DNA from: Alphaproteobacteria bacterium
GTDB taxonomy: Bacteria > Pseudomonadota > Alphaproteobacteria > Caulobacterales > Maricaulaceae
DNA: 64,000 bases
Assembly: GCA_024742735.1 (NCBI GenBank)
Contig: JANSXV010000005.1
Coordinates: 1 to 64,000, forward strand
Direction: 5' to 3'
In this document: positions 35,677 to 45,091 of the stretch, piece after piece
Layout: every line of letters starts with the position of its first letter
How positions within the stretch are numbered: position 1 is the first letter of the stretch
Program-made: the position numbers and the translations under genes
Notes under the pieces: model-generated
Databases searched by the model: none
The model's input: the letters and a program-made list of their open reading frames with translations, nothing else
Told to the model about the DNA's origin: nothing

Positions 35677-35710
35677 ACGCCGCCTTGTCCTGCGCTTACA
35701 GAGCAAAGCC

Positions 35711-35923
35711 ATGAGCAAGACCCAAGACACCGGTTCCCCAGGCGCCCCCGGGGGCGTTGATCCCAAGCTTCTTGAAATCCTCGTCTGCCCCGTCACGCGC
35801 AGCGAACTTCGCTATGACCGCGCAGCCGGCGAGCTGGTCAGCGATGCGGCGGGCCTGGCCTATCCGATCCGGGAGGGCGTGCCGATCATGCTGCCTGATG
35901 AGGCGCGCAAGCTCGATCCATGA
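35711..35923 (+). CDS. Trm112-family small protein
   Basis: 70 aa from ATG 35711. After a Gly/Pro leader comes [20 protein letters not shown] and [19 protein letters not shown], the Trm112p-like pattern. Only one Cys remains where zinc-binding members have four. Eukaryotic and archaeal Trm112 activates methyltransferases; bacterial versions have unproven roles. Its stop overlaps the next ATG (ATGA). Confidence 0.85.
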   Translation: MSKTQDTGSPGAPGGVDPKLLEILVCPVTRSELRYDRAAGELVSDAAGLAYPIREGVPIMLPDEARKLDP

Positions 35924-36267
35924 CCGCGCCCTGGCCGACAAAGCTGGCGTTCAGGAAGGGCGAGAAGCGCCTGGCCGTCACCTTTGAGGACGGCGCGGCC
36001 TTCTCCATTCCCTACGAATTGTTGCGTGTGGAAAGCCCGTCCGCCGAGGTGCAGGGCCACCACCACAGCCAGAAGCAACTGGTGACCGGCAAGGCGGACG
36101 TCGACATTCTGGAAGCTGAGCCGGTCGGACGCTACGCCGTACGCCTGAAGTTCGACGACGGGCACAGCTCGGGAATATTCTCGTGGAGTTATCTCCATGA
36201 GCTGGGCGAGAACGCCGACATGCTCATGGACGGATACCGCGAACGCGTGAAGGCGGCGCAGCGCTAG
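35920..36267 (+). CDS. DUF971 (GBBH-like N-terminal domain) protein
   Basis: 115 aa. [40 protein letters not shown] and [24 protein letters not shown] fit DUF971, related to the N-terminal domain of gamma-butyrobetaine hydroxylase and sometimes linked with Fe-S cluster carriers. The His-rich QGHHHSQ is typical of the alphaproteobacterial form. Coupled to the Trm112 gene by a 4-bp overlap. Confidence 0.85.
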   Translation: MTAPWPTKLAFRKGEKRLAVTFEDGAAFSIPYELLRVESPSAEVQGHHHSQKQLVTGKADVDILEAEPVGRYAVRLKFDDGHSSGIFSWSYLHELGENADMLMDGYRERVKAAQR

Positions 36268-36272
36268 CCCTA

Positions 36273-36506
36273 TCAGACCTTGAAGGTCTTTGTCCGCTTG
36301 GCCGCCGGCTTGCGCTTGGGCGCGGGCGCGGCGTCCGGGTTGGCGGCTTTCTCAGCTTCCTGCGCCATGCGCAGGGCGCGCAGGCGTTCGGTCTTTGATT
36401 GCCGCGCTTCGTCTTCAGCCGAGATGATGGCGCGGGCCGCATCATTGATGCGCTGGGCCTTGTCTTCGGGCTTCTTGGATTTGAACAGTGTGTCTTTGGT
36501 CGCCAT
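36273..36506 (-). CDS. small basic protein, unknown
   Basis: 77 aa from ATG 36506 (GGAGG 7 nt upstream). Charged helical core (AQRINDAARAIISAEDEARQ) and a Lys/Ala/Pro-rich tail (KRKPAAKRTKTFKV). It ends 5 bp from the opposing DUF971 gene. The tail suggests nucleic-acid binding, which is only inference. It lies downstream of the csp gene on the same strand, separated by a hairpin. Confidence 0.65.
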   Translation of the reverse strand: MATKDTLFKSKKPEDKAQRINDAARAIISAEDEARQSKTERLRALRMAQEAEKAANPDAAPAPKRKPAAKRTKTFKV

Positions 36507-36558
36507 GACAGGCCCTCCATTCGGATCAGGCTCGCCTCCCGCCGGAGCAGGAAGCACC

Positions 36559-36579
36559 GGGCGGCGCTGAACGCCGCCC
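36559..36579 (-). terminator. hairpin after the second csp gene
   Basis: GGGCGGCG (36559-36566) and CGCCGCCC (36572-36579) pair perfectly around CTGAA, 15 bp past the csp stop. There is no U-tract, so termination may be partial or it may block 3' exonucleases. Confidence 0.45.
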
Positions 36580-36593
36580 AGACTTCACGACGC

Positions 36594-36800
36594 TTAGGCC
36601 AGCTGAAGCTGGGTCGCGGACTCGCGTCCGTCGCGGCCGGCTTCGATCTCGTAGGTCACCTTCTGGCCGTCATCCAGGCCATGCAGACCCGCAGCCTGAA
36701 CCGCAGTGATGTGGACGAACACGTCCTTGCCGCCCGACTCCGGCTCGATGAAGCCGAAACCTTTGGTGGCGTTGAACCATTTCACGGTGCCGTTGGCCAT
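36594..36800 (-). CDS. cold-shock-domain RNA chaperone
   Basis: 68 aa. RNP1 KGFGFI and RNP2 DVFVHI intact; [18 protein letters not shown] is closest to classical CspA. AGGAG lies 8 nt before the ATG. It is driven by a strong AT-rich promoter with an estimated 120-nt leader containing a GC hairpin (about 36823-36844), which could serve as a temperature-sensitive leader as in other csp genes. Divergent from rbfA, itself a cold-shock ribosome factor. Confidence 0.93.
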   Translation of the reverse strand: MANGTVKWFNATKGFGFIEPESGGKDVFVHITAVQAAGLHGLDDGQKVTYEIEAGRDGRESATQLQLA

Positions 36801-36930
36801 ATCCGTGTCTCCTGTTTTAATGCGCCGCCCGCAGGATGCGGCGGCTCCGGCTAGTCAGTCGTAAATCGAGGAACTGAAGAGCCGGATGAACGGAGACAGC
36901 AAGTCGAAGTAGAGCAGAAATAGCACACTG

Positions 36931-36958
36931 ATTATTTCAGGTTTTTCTTTTTTGTCAA
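36931..36958 (-). promoter_or_regulatory. strong sigma-70 promoter of the second csp gene
   Basis: On the minus strand a perfect TTGACA (36953-36958) is followed after 16 bp by AATAAT (36931-36936). It lies in the most AT-rich stretch of the window, next to a T-rich tract, and implies a leader of about 120 nt. Confidence 0.7.
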
Positions 36959-37090
36959 CGAGATTCGCGGCGCCTGGGGGCCGCGACACGTCGCTGCTGG
37001 CCCTTGCATCGGCCTGCGCCCCCTTGTATCCCCGCGCCACATCCGAACGCACCGGTCCAATCCCGGCCGCTCGAACCAGAGGTGTTTTCC

Positions 37091-37474
37091 ATGAAACCCC
37101 AGTCCCAACGCCAGCTGCGCGCCGGCGAGCTCGTGCGCCGCGCCGTGTCCGACATCCTGATGGAAGGCCAGGTCCATGACCCGGTCCTCGCCGGCGTGCC
37201 GGTCACGGTCAGCGAGGCGCGCATGAGCCCGGACCTGCGCCACGCCACGGTGTTCGTCTCCGCCCTGAAGACCGCCGATCCTGAGACCATCGCGGCCGCG
37301 CTGAACCGGGCCTCAGGCTTCATCCAGAAAAAGCTCGGCGGCGAGCTGGAGCTGAAGTTCACGCCGAAGCTGAGATTCATGGCAGACGACCGGTTCGACG
37401 AGGCCCGGCATATCGACGAGATCCTGGACCGCCCCGGCGTGAAGCGCGATCTGAATCACGGGGGCGAAGACTGA
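37091..37474 (+). CDS. rbfA: 30S ribosome-binding factor A
   Basis: 127 aa from ATG 37091 (AGAGGTG 6 nt upstream). It opens with [17 protein letters not shown] and has [21 protein letters not shown], the KH-fold core of RbfA, which matures the 16S 5' end and is needed in the cold. It is coupled to truB (TGATG overlap). The usual upstream partners nusA and infB are absent; a divergent csp gene lies there instead. Confidence 0.95.
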   Translation: MKPQSQRQLRAGELVRRAVSDILMEGQVHDPVLAGVPVTVSEARMSPDLRHATVFVSALKTADPETIAAALNRASGFIQKKLGGELELKFTPKLRFMADDRFDEARHIDEILDRPGVKRDLNHGGED

Positions 37475-38430
37475 TGGGCCGCCGGCGCAAGAAGGGCGAT
37501 CCGGTCCATGGCTGGCTGGTGCTGGACAAGCCTCTGGAGATGACCTCCACCCAGGCCGTGGGCAAATGCCGCTGGCTGTTCAACGCCCAGAAAGCCGGCC
37601 ATGCCGGCACGCTGGACCCGCTGGCCACGGGAATCCTTCCCATCGCGTTCGGGGAAGCGACCAAGACCGTGCCCTTCGCCCAGGAAGGCGACAAGACGTA
37701 CCGCTTCACCATCCGCTGGGGCTCGTCCACCACGACGCAGGACACCGAAGGCGAGGTCGTGGCGACCAGCGACGTCCGCCCGAGCCGGGACGAGATCGAA
37801 GCGGCCCTGCCGCGTTTCATCGGCGAGATCGAGCAGGTTCCGCCGAAATACTCCGCCATCAAGGTCGATGGCGAGCGCGCCTATGATCTCGCCCGCTCCG
37901 GCGAAGAGGTCGAGCTGGAAGCCCGCCCTGTGCGCATTGATGCGCTGGAGCTTCTCGATGCGCCGAGCGCGGATCTCGCCGTGTTCGAGATGCGCTGCGG
38001 CAAGGGCGCCTATGTGCGCTCCATCGCCCGAGATCTGGCCGCCGCGCTAGGGACCGAAGGCCATGTCGCCGCCCTGCGCCGGGTGCAGGTGGGTCCCTTC
38101 ACCGCAGAGGACGCGGTGGAGCTTGCCGTGCTTGAGGATTTGGTCCATAAGGCCCGCGCGCTGGAAGAGCTTCTCCCGGTCGAGACCGCGCTGGACGACA
38201 TCCCGGCCCTGGCCGTGACCGCGGAGGAAGCATTTCAGTTGAGGCAAGGTCGGTCGATCGTCCTGCCTCCCCGGCGAGCCTCCGAGCTGCGCGACCTTCG
38301 ACGCCCCCGCACCATCGGGGGCAAGGATTATTCGAAGGCCGTGCTGGCCATGGATGGGGACCGGGCGGTGGCGATCGGCGAAGCGCGGGCGGGGAAACTC
38401 TCTCCGGTCCGCGTGTTTAATTGGGATTAG
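37474..38430 (+). CDS. truB: tRNA pseudouridine-55 synthase
   Basis: 318 aa. The catalytic loop [12 protein letters not shown] contains Asp48; [13 protein letters not shown] and [19 protein letters not shown] are further TruB motifs. It isomerises U55 in the T-loop of tRNAs. The C-terminus includes a short PUA-like region. Follows rbfA directly and precedes rpsO by 13 bp. Confidence 0.96.
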   Translation: MGRRRKKGDPVHGWLVLDKPLEMTSTQAVGKCRWLFNAQKAGHAGTLDPLATGILPIAFGEATKTVPFAQEGDKTYRFTIRWGSSTTTQDTEGEVVATSDVRPSRDEIEAALPRFIGEIEQVPPKYSAIKVDGERAYDLARSGEEVELEARPVRIDALELLDAPSADLAVFEMRCGKGAYVRSIARDLAAALGTEGHVAALRRVQVGPFTAEDAVELAVLEDLVHKARALEELLPVETALDDIPALAVTAEEAFQLRQGRSIVLPPRRASELRDLRRPRTIGGKDYSKAVLAMDGDRAVAIGEARAGKLSPVRVFNWD

Positions 38431-38443
38431 GAGCCCGTAGACG

Positions 38444-38713
38444 ATGTCGATTACGACCGAGCGCAAAGCTGAGCTCATCAAGGAACATGCCCGGGCCGAC
38501 AAGGACACCGGGTCGGCTGAAGTGCAGATCGCCGTGCTCACCGAGCGCATCGCGAACCTGACTGAACACTTCAAGACGCACAAGAAAGACAACCACTCCC
38601 GCCGGGGCCTTCTGAAAATGGTGTCCCAGCGCCGCCGGCTTCTCGACTACCTGAAGAACAAGGACGAGAGCCGCTACAAGGACGTGGTCCAGAAACTCGG
38701 CCTGCGCCGCTAG
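38444..38713 (+). CDS. rpsO: 30S ribosomal protein S15
   Basis: 89 aa, normal length, with [31 protein letters not shown] and [10 protein letters not shown]. It binds 16S rRNA in the central domain and typically represses its own translation. AGGAG lies 10 nt before the ATG. Followed by a hairpin and pnp. Confidence 0.98.
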   Translation: MSITTERKAELIKEHARADKDTGSAEVQIAVLTERIANLTEHFKTHKKDNHSRRGLLKMVSQRRRLLDYLKNKDESRYKDVVQKLGLRR

Positions 38714-38724
38714 GGCGGGTCGAA

Positions 38725-38759
38725 GAAACGCCGGCCGCCAAGGGGCGCGCCGGCGTTTC
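38725..38759 (+). promoter_or_regulatory. rpsO-pnp intergenic stem-loop
   Basis: GAAACGCCGGC (38725-38735) pairs perfectly with GCCGGCGTTTC (38749-38759); the 13-nt loop can pair internally (CGCC/GGCG). No T-run follows, so read-through into pnp is expected. In E. coli the equivalent leader is cut by RNase III and mediates pnp autocontrol. Partial termination or RNA processing here is inference. Confidence 0.6.
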
Positions 38760-38821
38760 CATATCCGGCGTTCCGCAATCCGGCGGCGCCGCACATGTAC
38801 GTACGAACGGAAAAAACTCGA

Positions 38822-40954
38822 ATGTTCGATATCCAGACCGAAACGATTGAATGGGCCGGCCGCACGCTGACCCTTGAGACCGGCCGCATGGCGCGCCAGG
38901 CTGATGGCGCGGTGCTCGCCACCTATGGCGAAACCACCGTCCTCGCGACGGCGGTCGCGATGAAAGAGGTCAAGCCGGGAATGGACTTCTTCCCGCTGAC
39001 CGTGAACTACCAGGAAAAATACTTCGCCGCCGGCAAGATCCCCGGCGGCTTCTTCAAGCGCGAAGGCCGCCCGACCGAGAAAGAGACGCTGACCTCGCGC
39101 CTGATCGACCGTCCGATCCGCCCGCTCTTCCCCAAGGGCTTCAAGAACGACACCCAGATCATGATCACCGTGCTGAGCCACGATCTGGAAAATGACCCCG
39201 ACATCGTCGGCATGGTCGGCGCCTCGGCCGCCCTGTGCCTGTCCGGCCTGCCCTTCCTGGGCCCCATCGGGGCTGCCCGCGTGGGCTACAAGGACGGCGA
39301 ATACCAGATCAACCCGACCGTGGCCGAACTCGACGACAGCGAGCTGGACCTGGTGGTCGCCGGCACCGCCGATGCGGTGATGATGGTGGAATCCGAAGCC
39401 AAGGAGCTGTCGGAAGAAGTCATGCTGGGCGCCGTCATGGCCGGCCATGAGGCCTTCCAGCCGGTGATCGACATGATCATCCGCCTGGCTGAAAAGGCCG
39501 CCAAGGATCCGTGGGACTTCCAGCCGGAAGACCATTCGGACCTGGCCGCCAAGGTGACCAAACTGGTCGGCGACGACATCGCCAAGGCCTACACCATCCG
39601 CGAAAAGACCGCCCGCCAGGCCGCTGTCGCCGCGGCGAAGGAAAAGGCCGTCGCGGAATTCGCGGCCACCGACGACAAGCCCGACGGCGTCGAGCCTTCC
39701 ATCCTGAAGGACGTGCTGAAAGGCGTGGAAGCCAGCGTCGTTCGCGGTGGCATCATCAAGACCGGCGAGCGTATCGACGGCCGCAAGCTGGACGATGTGC
39801 GCCCGATCGTGTCGGAAGCCGGCGTCCTGCCGCGCACCCACGGCTCTGCGGTCTTCACCCGTGGTGAAACCCAGGCCCTGTGCGTGACCACGCTGGGCAC
39901 CGGGGAAGACGAGCAGTTCGTCGACGCCCTGACCGGGACGTACAAGGAGCGCTTCATGCTCCACTACAACTTCCCGCCCTACTCCGTGGGTGAAACCAGC
40001 TTCCGTCTGGCCCCGGGCCGCCGCGAAATCGGCCACGGCAAGCTCGCCTGGCGCGCCCTGCGCGCGGTCATGCCGAGCGCGGAAGCATTCCCCTACACGG
40101 TCCGTCTTGTCTCCGAGATCACCGAATCCAACGGCTCGTCCTCCATGGCGACCGTCTGCGGCGGCTCGCTGGCTCTGATGGACGCCGGCGTGCCGATCGC
40201 GCGCCCGGTGTCCGGCATCGCCATGGGTCTGATCAAGGATCCTGAAGGCGTGGCCGTCCTGTCCGACATCCTGGGTGATGAAGATCACCTGGGCGACATG
40301 GACTTCAAGGTGGCCGGCACCGATCAGGGCGTGACCAGCCTGCAGATGGACATCAAGATCGCCGGGATCACCAAGGATATCATGCAAACCGCCCTCGATC
40401 AGGCCAAAGGCGGGCGTCTGCACATCCTGGGCGAGATGAACAAGGCGCTCGAGCACTCCCGCGACGGGCTGGCCGAGTACGCGCCGAAGATCGAGACCAT
40501 GCAGATCCCGACCGACAAGATCCGTGACGTGATCGGCACGGGCGGCAAGGTCATCCGCCAGATCGTCGAGGAGACCGGCGCGAAGGTGGACGTCAATGAC
40601 GACGGCCTGATCAAGATCTCCGCCGTGGACGCCGCCTCCATCAAGGCCGCCTATGACTGGATCCATTCCCTGACGGCCGAGCCGGAAGTGGATGCGATCT
40701 ACAAGGGCAAGGTCGTGAAGGTCGTGGACTTCGGCGCCTTTGTGAACTTCTTCGGCGCCAAGGACGGCCTCGTCCACGTGAGCCAGATGAAGAACGAGCG
40801 CGTCGGCCACCCCAAAGACGTGGTGTCCGAAGGTCAGGAAGTCTGGGTGAAACTCCTGGGCTTCGACGACCGCGGCAAGGTGCGCCTGTCCATGAAAGTC
40901 GTGGACCAGGAAACCGGCGAAGAAATCACCAAGGACGAGGAGGCCGATGACTAA
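38822..40954 (+). CDS. pnp: polynucleotide phosphorylase
   Basis: 710 aa from ATG 38822 ([19 protein letters not shown]; the frame opens nine codons earlier). Two RNase PH domains (the second around 300-540, with [10 protein letters not shown] and [18 protein letters not shown]), a linker helix domain, a KH domain ([19 protein letters not shown]) and a C-terminal S1 domain ([19 protein letters not shown]). It degrades RNA 3' to 5' with phosphate and joins the RNase E degradosome. A strong terminator follows. Confidence 0.98.
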   Translation: MFDIQTETIEWAGRTLTLETGRMARQADGAVLATYGETTVLATAVAMKEVKPGMDFFPLTVNYQEKYFAAGKIPGGFFKREGRPTEKETLTSRLIDRPIRPLFPKGFKNDTQIMITVLSHDLENDPDIVGMVGASAALCLSGLPFLGPIGAARVGYKDGEYQINPTVAELDDSELDLVVAGTADAVMMVESEAKELSEEVMLGAVMAGHEAFQPVIDMIIRLAEKAAKDPWDFQPEDHSDLAAKVTKLVGDDIAKAYTIREKTARQAAVAAAKEKAVAEFAATDDKPDGVEPSILKDVLKGVEASVVRGGIIKTGERIDGRKLDDVRPIVSEAGVLPRTHGSAVFTRGETQALCVTTLGTGEDEQFVDALTGTYKERFMLHYNFPPYSVGETSFRLAPGRREIGHGKLAWRALRAVMPSAEAFPYTVRLVSEITESNGSSSMATVCGGSLALMDAGVPIARPVSGIAMGLIKDPEGVAVLSDILGDEDHLGDMDFKVAGTDQGVTSLQMDIKIAGITKDIMQTALDQAKGGRLHILGEMNKALEHSRDGLAEYAPKIETMQIPTDKIRDVIGTGGKVIRQIVEETGAKVDVNDDGLIKISAVDAASIKAAYDWIHSLTAEPEVDAIYKGKVVKVVDFGAFVNFFGAKDGLVHVSQMKNERVGHPKDVVSEGQEVWVKLLGFDDRGKVRLSMKVVDQETGEEITKDEEADD

Positions 40955-40986
40955 GGTCTTCGACGCCTTTCAAGGGTGAATGCAAG

Positions 40987-41019
40987 AGCCCCCGCCGGTG
41001 GAAGCCGGCGGGGGTTTTT
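40987..41019 (+). terminator. Rho-independent terminator of rpsO-pnp
   Basis: CCCCCGCCGG (40989-40998) and CCGGCGGGGG (41005-41014) pair perfectly around TGGAAG, followed by TTTTT. It lies 34 bp past the pnp stop. Confidence 0.92.
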
Positions 41020-41593
41020 GCTTCGGGTGCGCCCGAGGGCCGCTCCGGGGTCTGTTTGGAGCCTGCTCCCCGCAGAGTTCCGGAGTTCACTGCGCCTCGT
41101 CGGGACAGGGCGGCGTCAGCGCCAACCGCCTACCTCCCCCGCTCCACCAGCAACGCCTTCACCACCGCCGCAGCCGACAGGCCGAGCACCGCGCTCATGG
41201 GCAGGCCCAGCGTCATGGCGGCGTTGCGGATGGCTGTCATTGTCCCGGGTGAAGCCCACGAACAGCGTGGAGCGCGGCCGATCCGAAGAAGACCGGCGGC
41301 TCCATATGCGCCGTGGTGCGATTCCACAGTGATCTGGGTCCATATCCGCCCGAGCCCCGGCGTGTGAACAATGCGATGGCGGGCTCCGCCTGTTGCTAGG
41401 CGCGACGAGGTGGCCCCATGGCGGGTCCGCTTCAAGTCATTGATCGTGAACCAGTTGATTTTTCGACAGAAGAAGCACCTCATTCAGCCTCCGGCGCCCG
41501 CATTCAAGATTACCAATCTGTCATCTGCACGCGGGCGGGAGCCTGCTAGTTTTCCAGCGTCTTTGTGATGAAGAACCCAAGGGGAGGTGTTGC
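41020..41593. other. 574-bp region without a convincing gene
   Basis: Between the pnp terminator and the S9 peptidase. A minus-strand frame (41130-41483) has a hydrophobic end, MTAIRNAAMTLGLPMSAVLGLSA... (start 41240), that could be a 36-aa one-helix peptide or the relic of a membrane protein, but its ribosome site is weak. The AT-richer stretch 41430-41530 may hold the promoter of the peptidase gene. No repeat or tRNA is seen. Confidence 0.5.
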
Positions 41594-44023
41594 ATGAGGT
41601 TTGTGGTCGCCGCCGGGCTCGCCGGCGCTGTGGGTCTGTCTTTCAGCGCGATGGCGCAGGATGAAGAGGTCTATCGCCTGCCCGCCCAGGATATCGTTGA
41701 TATCGTCGATGCGCCGAACGCGCCCTTGACTTCGCTGTCGCCGGACCGCCGTCACCTCTTGCTGCTTCATCGTGAGAGCCTGCCGCCGGTGGCTGACCTC
41801 GCCCGGCCCATGGAGCGGCTCGCCGGCCTGCGTCTGGACGCGGCCACCAACGGGCGCCACGGCCCGCGCTCGGTGACCGGGCTCTCGGTGATCGATCTCG
41901 ACACTGGCGAGGAGCGCAGCTTCGACACGCCGCGCGATGGCGGCCTGTCCGACTTCACCTGGTCGCCTGACGGCTCGCAGGCGGCTTTCCTCGTGACCGA
42001 GGGCGATGCGATCGCCCTGTGGGTCGCCGACATGGCGTCCGGCCGCGCCCGCGAACTGATCGGCGAAGGCGTCAACGACGTATTCGGCTCCATCGACTGG
42101 ACGCCGGATGGCGAGCGCCTGATCGTCACGATGAACAGCCCTGATCGCGGCCCCATGCCGGTGCGCCCGCGTGTCCCGGCCGGGCCGGTGATCCAGAGCG
42201 CATCGGGCTACGAGGCGCCGGTTCGCACCTACCAGGATCTGCTGGAGGACGCCCAGGATGCAGCCCTGTTCGCCTGGCTGGCTGAGACACAGCTGGTCTG
42301 GATCGACCCTGACGCCCGCCGCCCGCGGCCGCGCGAAATCGGCGAGCCCGGCCTTTACTACAGCGTGGAGGTGGCTCCAGGCGGCGATTACCTGCTGGTC
42401 GAGACGCTTCAGCAGCCCTTCTCCTACGATGTGCCCTGGTCGCGCTTCGCTCAGACCGCCGAGGTCTGGACTCTGGACGGCGATCCGGTGGCGGTGCTCG
42501 GAGAACAGGACATCGCCGATGATGTGCCGATCGGCGGCGTCGTCGACGGGCGGCGCAGCTTCGCCTGGCAGGCCAGCCATGAAGCCCGGATCATCTGGGC
42601 GGAGGCCCTGGACGGCGGGGATCCGCGCGTCGAAACCGACGAGCGCGACAGCGTGTGGGCGCTGGCTGCGCCGTTCGACGGCGAACCGGTGGAGATCGCC
42701 CGCTTCGAGGACCGCTATTACGGGACGCAGTTCACCAGCCAGGGCCAGACCGGTATCGCGGTGGAATATGATCGCGACACCCGCGTGCTGCGCCGCTGGG
42801 TGGTCGACTTCTCAGCGCCGGGCGCGGAGCAGCGCCTGGCCGAGGAGCGCAATCTGCAGGACAGCTATGCCGACCCTGGAACGCCGCTGACTACGCGCAA
42901 TCAGTTCGGCCAGACCGTCGCAGCGGTTGTCGACGGCTACATGTACAACACCGGCGACGGCGCGACGCCCGACGGCGACCGGCCCTTCCTGTCCCGGGTC
43001 AACTTCGACACGTTCGAAACGGAAATCCTCTGGCGCAACAGCGGAGAGAATTATGAGGAGGTGATCGGCCTTCTGGAGGAGGACGCCTCGCGCTTTCTGA
43101 CCTCCTATGAAGACCCCTCAACGCCGCCCAATGTGCGCCTGCACGCCGGTGAGGACGTCAGCTGGGTGACCGAGTTCCCCAACCCGCACCCCCAGCTGGA
43201 CGACATCCGCAAGGAGCTGATCACCTATGAGCGCGCCGACGGCGTGCCCCTGTCGGCCACCGTCTATCTGCCCGCCGGCTATGACGCCGAGCGCGACGGA
43301 CCGCTGCCTTTGGTGATCTGGGCCTATCCGCTGGAGTATTCCGACGCCGGCACGGCCGGCCAGGTGCGCGGTTCGCCCTACCGCTTCTCGCGCGTCGCCG
43401 GGACCAGCCCGCGCTTCTTCGTCACCCAGGGCTACGCCCTGATGGAGAACGCCACCATGCCCATCGTCGGCGCGGATCCGGAGACCGTGAATGACACCTT
43501 CATCGAGCAGCTGGTGCTCAGCGCCGAGGCCGCCATCCAGGAGAGCGTCGCGCGCGGCTTCGGCGACGGCGAGCGCACCGCCATCGCCGGGCATTCCTAC
43601 GGCGCCTTCATGACCGCGCACCTTCTGGCCCAGAGCGATCTGTTCCGGGCCGGCATCGCGCGTTCGGGGGCCTATAACCGGACCCTGACGCCGTTCGGAT
43701 TCCAGTCCGAACGCCGGCCGTTCTGGGAAGCGCCGCAGGTCTATTACGAGCTGTCGCCCTTCATGGCGGCCGACAGAATCAATGAACCCATGCTGCTGAT
43801 CCACGGGGAAATCGACAACAATTCGGGCACCTTCCCCATGCAGTCGGAACGCATGTTCGCAGCGGTGAAGGGCAATGGCGGCACGGCGCGCCTGGTCATG
43901 CTGCCTTATGAAAGCCACGGCTACCGCGCCCGGGAGAGCGTTCTGCACGTGTTGGCGGAGTCGATGGACTGGCTGGACACCTATGTGAGACCCGAGACTC
44001 CGGCCCGTGCCGCACCGCGATGA
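41594..44023 (+). CDS. S9-family peptidase, glutamyl-endopeptidase-like
   Basis: 809 aa with a signal peptide (MRFVVAAGLAGAVGLSFSAMA). A beta-propeller region (to about 540, with DFTWSPDGSQAAFL repeats) precedes an alpha/beta-hydrolase. The nucleophile is Ser668 in GHSYGAFMTAHLL; Asp741 (GEIDNNSG) and His775 (ESHGYR) complete the triad. The IARSGAYNRTLTPFGFQ block after the nucleophile is diagnostic of the S9D group, which includes the plant chloroplast glutamyl endopeptidase. Probably a periplasmic peptidase acting on short peptides. GGGGAGGTG lies 4 nt before the ATG. Confidence 0.92.
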   Translation: MRFVVAAGLAGAVGLSFSAMAQDEEVYRLPAQDIVDIVDAPNAPLTSLSPDRRHLLLLHRESLPPVADLARPMERLAGLRLDAATNGRHGPRSVTGLSVIDLDTGEERSFDTPRDGGLSDFTWSPDGSQAAFLVTEGDAIALWVADMASGRARELIGEGVNDVFGSIDWTPDGERLIVTMNSPDRGPMPVRPRVPAGPVIQSASGYEAPVRTYQDLLEDAQDAALFAWLAETQLVWIDPDARRPRPREIGEPGLYYSVEVAPGGDYLLVETLQQPFSYDVPWSRFAQTAEVWTLDGDPVAVLGEQDIADDVPIGGVVDGRRSFAWQASHEARIIWAEALDGGDPRVETDERDSVWALAAPFDGEPVEIARFEDRYYGTQFTSQGQTGIAVEYDRDTRVLRRWVVDFSAPGAEQRLAEERNLQDSYADPGTPLTTRNQFGQTVAAVVDGYMYNTGDGATPDGDRPFLSRVNFDTFETEILWRNSGENYEEVIGLLEEDASRFLTSYEDPSTPPNVRLHAGEDVSWVTEFPNPHPQLDDIRKELITYERADGVPLSATVYLPAGYDAERDGPLPLVIWAYPLEYSDAGTAGQVRGSPYRFSRVAGTSPRFFVTQGYALMENATMPIVGADPETVNDTFIEQLVLSAEAAIQESVARGFGDGERTAIAGHSYGAFMTAHLLAQSDLFRAGIARSGAYNRTLTPFGFQSERRPFWEAPQVYYELSPFMAADRINEPMLLIHGEIDNNSGTFPMQSERMFAAVKGNGGTARLVMLPYESHGYRARESVLHVLAESMDWLDTYVRPETPARAAPR

Positions 44024-44087
44024 TGAGGAAGGGGCCGGCGAAGCCGACGCGCGCTAGGCCTTGATCAGGACATGCGCCCGGGCAGGT

Positions 44088-44906
44088 CTACACGCCTGCC
44101 CGGTAGCGTCGGCTGACCGGTAAGACCAAACCATCGGCGAGGCGCGCCTCGGCGTCGCCGTCACTCTTCGGGGTGATCTCGCGAACCGCTGAGCGGGCGG
44201 CGAGATGAGATCGATGCAGCCGGACCGGGTCGGCCTTGGCCGCGGCGAGCATGTCTTCCAGCGCGGCCAGAGTGGTGCGCGCCAGGTGGACCCCGCTGGC
44301 GGTGCGCACTTCGACATAGTTGCCCGCTGCGCTGGCTGACAGGATTTCAGCCGCCGGCAGCCGCAGCTCGCGGCCGCCGCAGCGCAAGGTGACGACATGG
44401 TCGCGGCGCGCATCGGTCCGGGCCGCCGCTGCGCTTTGTAACGCCTCCTCACGGGCGCGCATCACCGCCAGGATCGCCAGGATGACGGCGTAGCTGAGCA
44501 GGTCCTTGCGGTACTCGTAGAAAAACTGGTTCATCATGCTCTCGAAGCCGTAGCTGCGGTCGAACAGGATCGGCCAAAGCCCGGCGCGCAGCGTCCACAT
44601 GCTCAGCACATGGATGATGGAGAAGGCCAGGCTGGCGACGAGGTGGACCGGCAGCGCCGTGAGCCATCGACCCGGCGCCGCCGGGTAGCGCCGCTCCAGC
44701 AGGGCGACCGGATAGAATAGCGCCAGGATCACGGCATTGCTGGTGCCTTCCAGCGTCAGTGCGCGGATCCATCCGCCGGTCTCGCCGGCGCGGCGCCATT
44801 CCTCGGCCTCCGACAGGCCGTTCACCAGCCAGAACCCCAGCGTGGCCTGCGTGAAGGCGAAGAAGGCGCTGTGCAGAACGCGGCGTTCGATGTCGGGTGC
44901 GGACAT
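44088..44906 (-). CDS. membrane-anchored LytTR transcriptional regulator
   Basis: 272 aa (ATG 44906; another ATG at 44918). Four membrane helices in residues 15-150, a short linker (RAREEALQSAAAART), then a LytTR domain: HVVTLRCGGRELRLPAAEIL, AAGNYVEVRTASGVHLARTTLAAL, VRLHRSHLAARSAV and LVLPVSRRYRAGV. No receiver. It diverges from an acyltransferase gene; three CGTCAC repeats with a 20-bp period lie between them, as expected for a LytTR operator. This is the second such regulator in the window. Confidence 0.88.
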   Translation of the reverse strand: MSAPDIERRVLHSAFFAFTQATLGFWLVNGLSEAEEWRRAGETGGWIRALTLEGTSNAVILALFYPVALLERRYPAAPGRWLTALPVHLVASLAFSIIHVLSMWTLRAGLWPILFDRSYGFESMMNQFFYEYRKDLLSYAVILAILAVMRAREEALQSAAAARTDARRDHVVTLRCGGRELRLPAAEILSASAAGNYVEVRTASGVHLARTTLAALEDMLAAAKADPVRLHRSHLAARSAVREITPKSDGDAEARLADGLVLPVSRRYRAGV

Positions 44907-44980
44907 GAGCCCAATCATGCCGTGCGCCGCGCCCGCCGCCTAGCGCCATGGCCGGCCGCTCATCCCTGGTGGGCCGCCAT

Positions 44981-45030
44981 TCGTCACTGGTCGCAGTCGC
45001 CCGTCACGCGCATTCGCGCCTCGTCACGCG
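44981..45030. promoter_or_regulatory. three direct repeats with 20-bp period, candidate LytTR operator
   Basis: TCGTCACTGG (44981), CCGTCACGCG (45001) and TCGTCACGCG (45021) are spaced by exactly 20 bp, about two helical turns. They lie between the LytTR gene and the divergent acyltransferase gene. LytTR proteins bind direct repeats on the same helix face at this kind of spacing. Confidence 0.55.
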
Positions 45031-45091
45031 AAAGAGGCGCGTACGGAGCGCGTCAGGCTCAATTGCGGTGTCCTCAGCCAGGAGCCCGCCC

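Noticed and set aside
38417-40810. 797-aa minus-strand frame
   Set aside because: Antisense of pnp, His/Gly/Val-rich and without any family motif.
41130-41483. 117-aa minus-strand protein
   Set aside because: No ribosome site, unusual composition in the first two thirds and no homology recognised; kept only as a possible relic.
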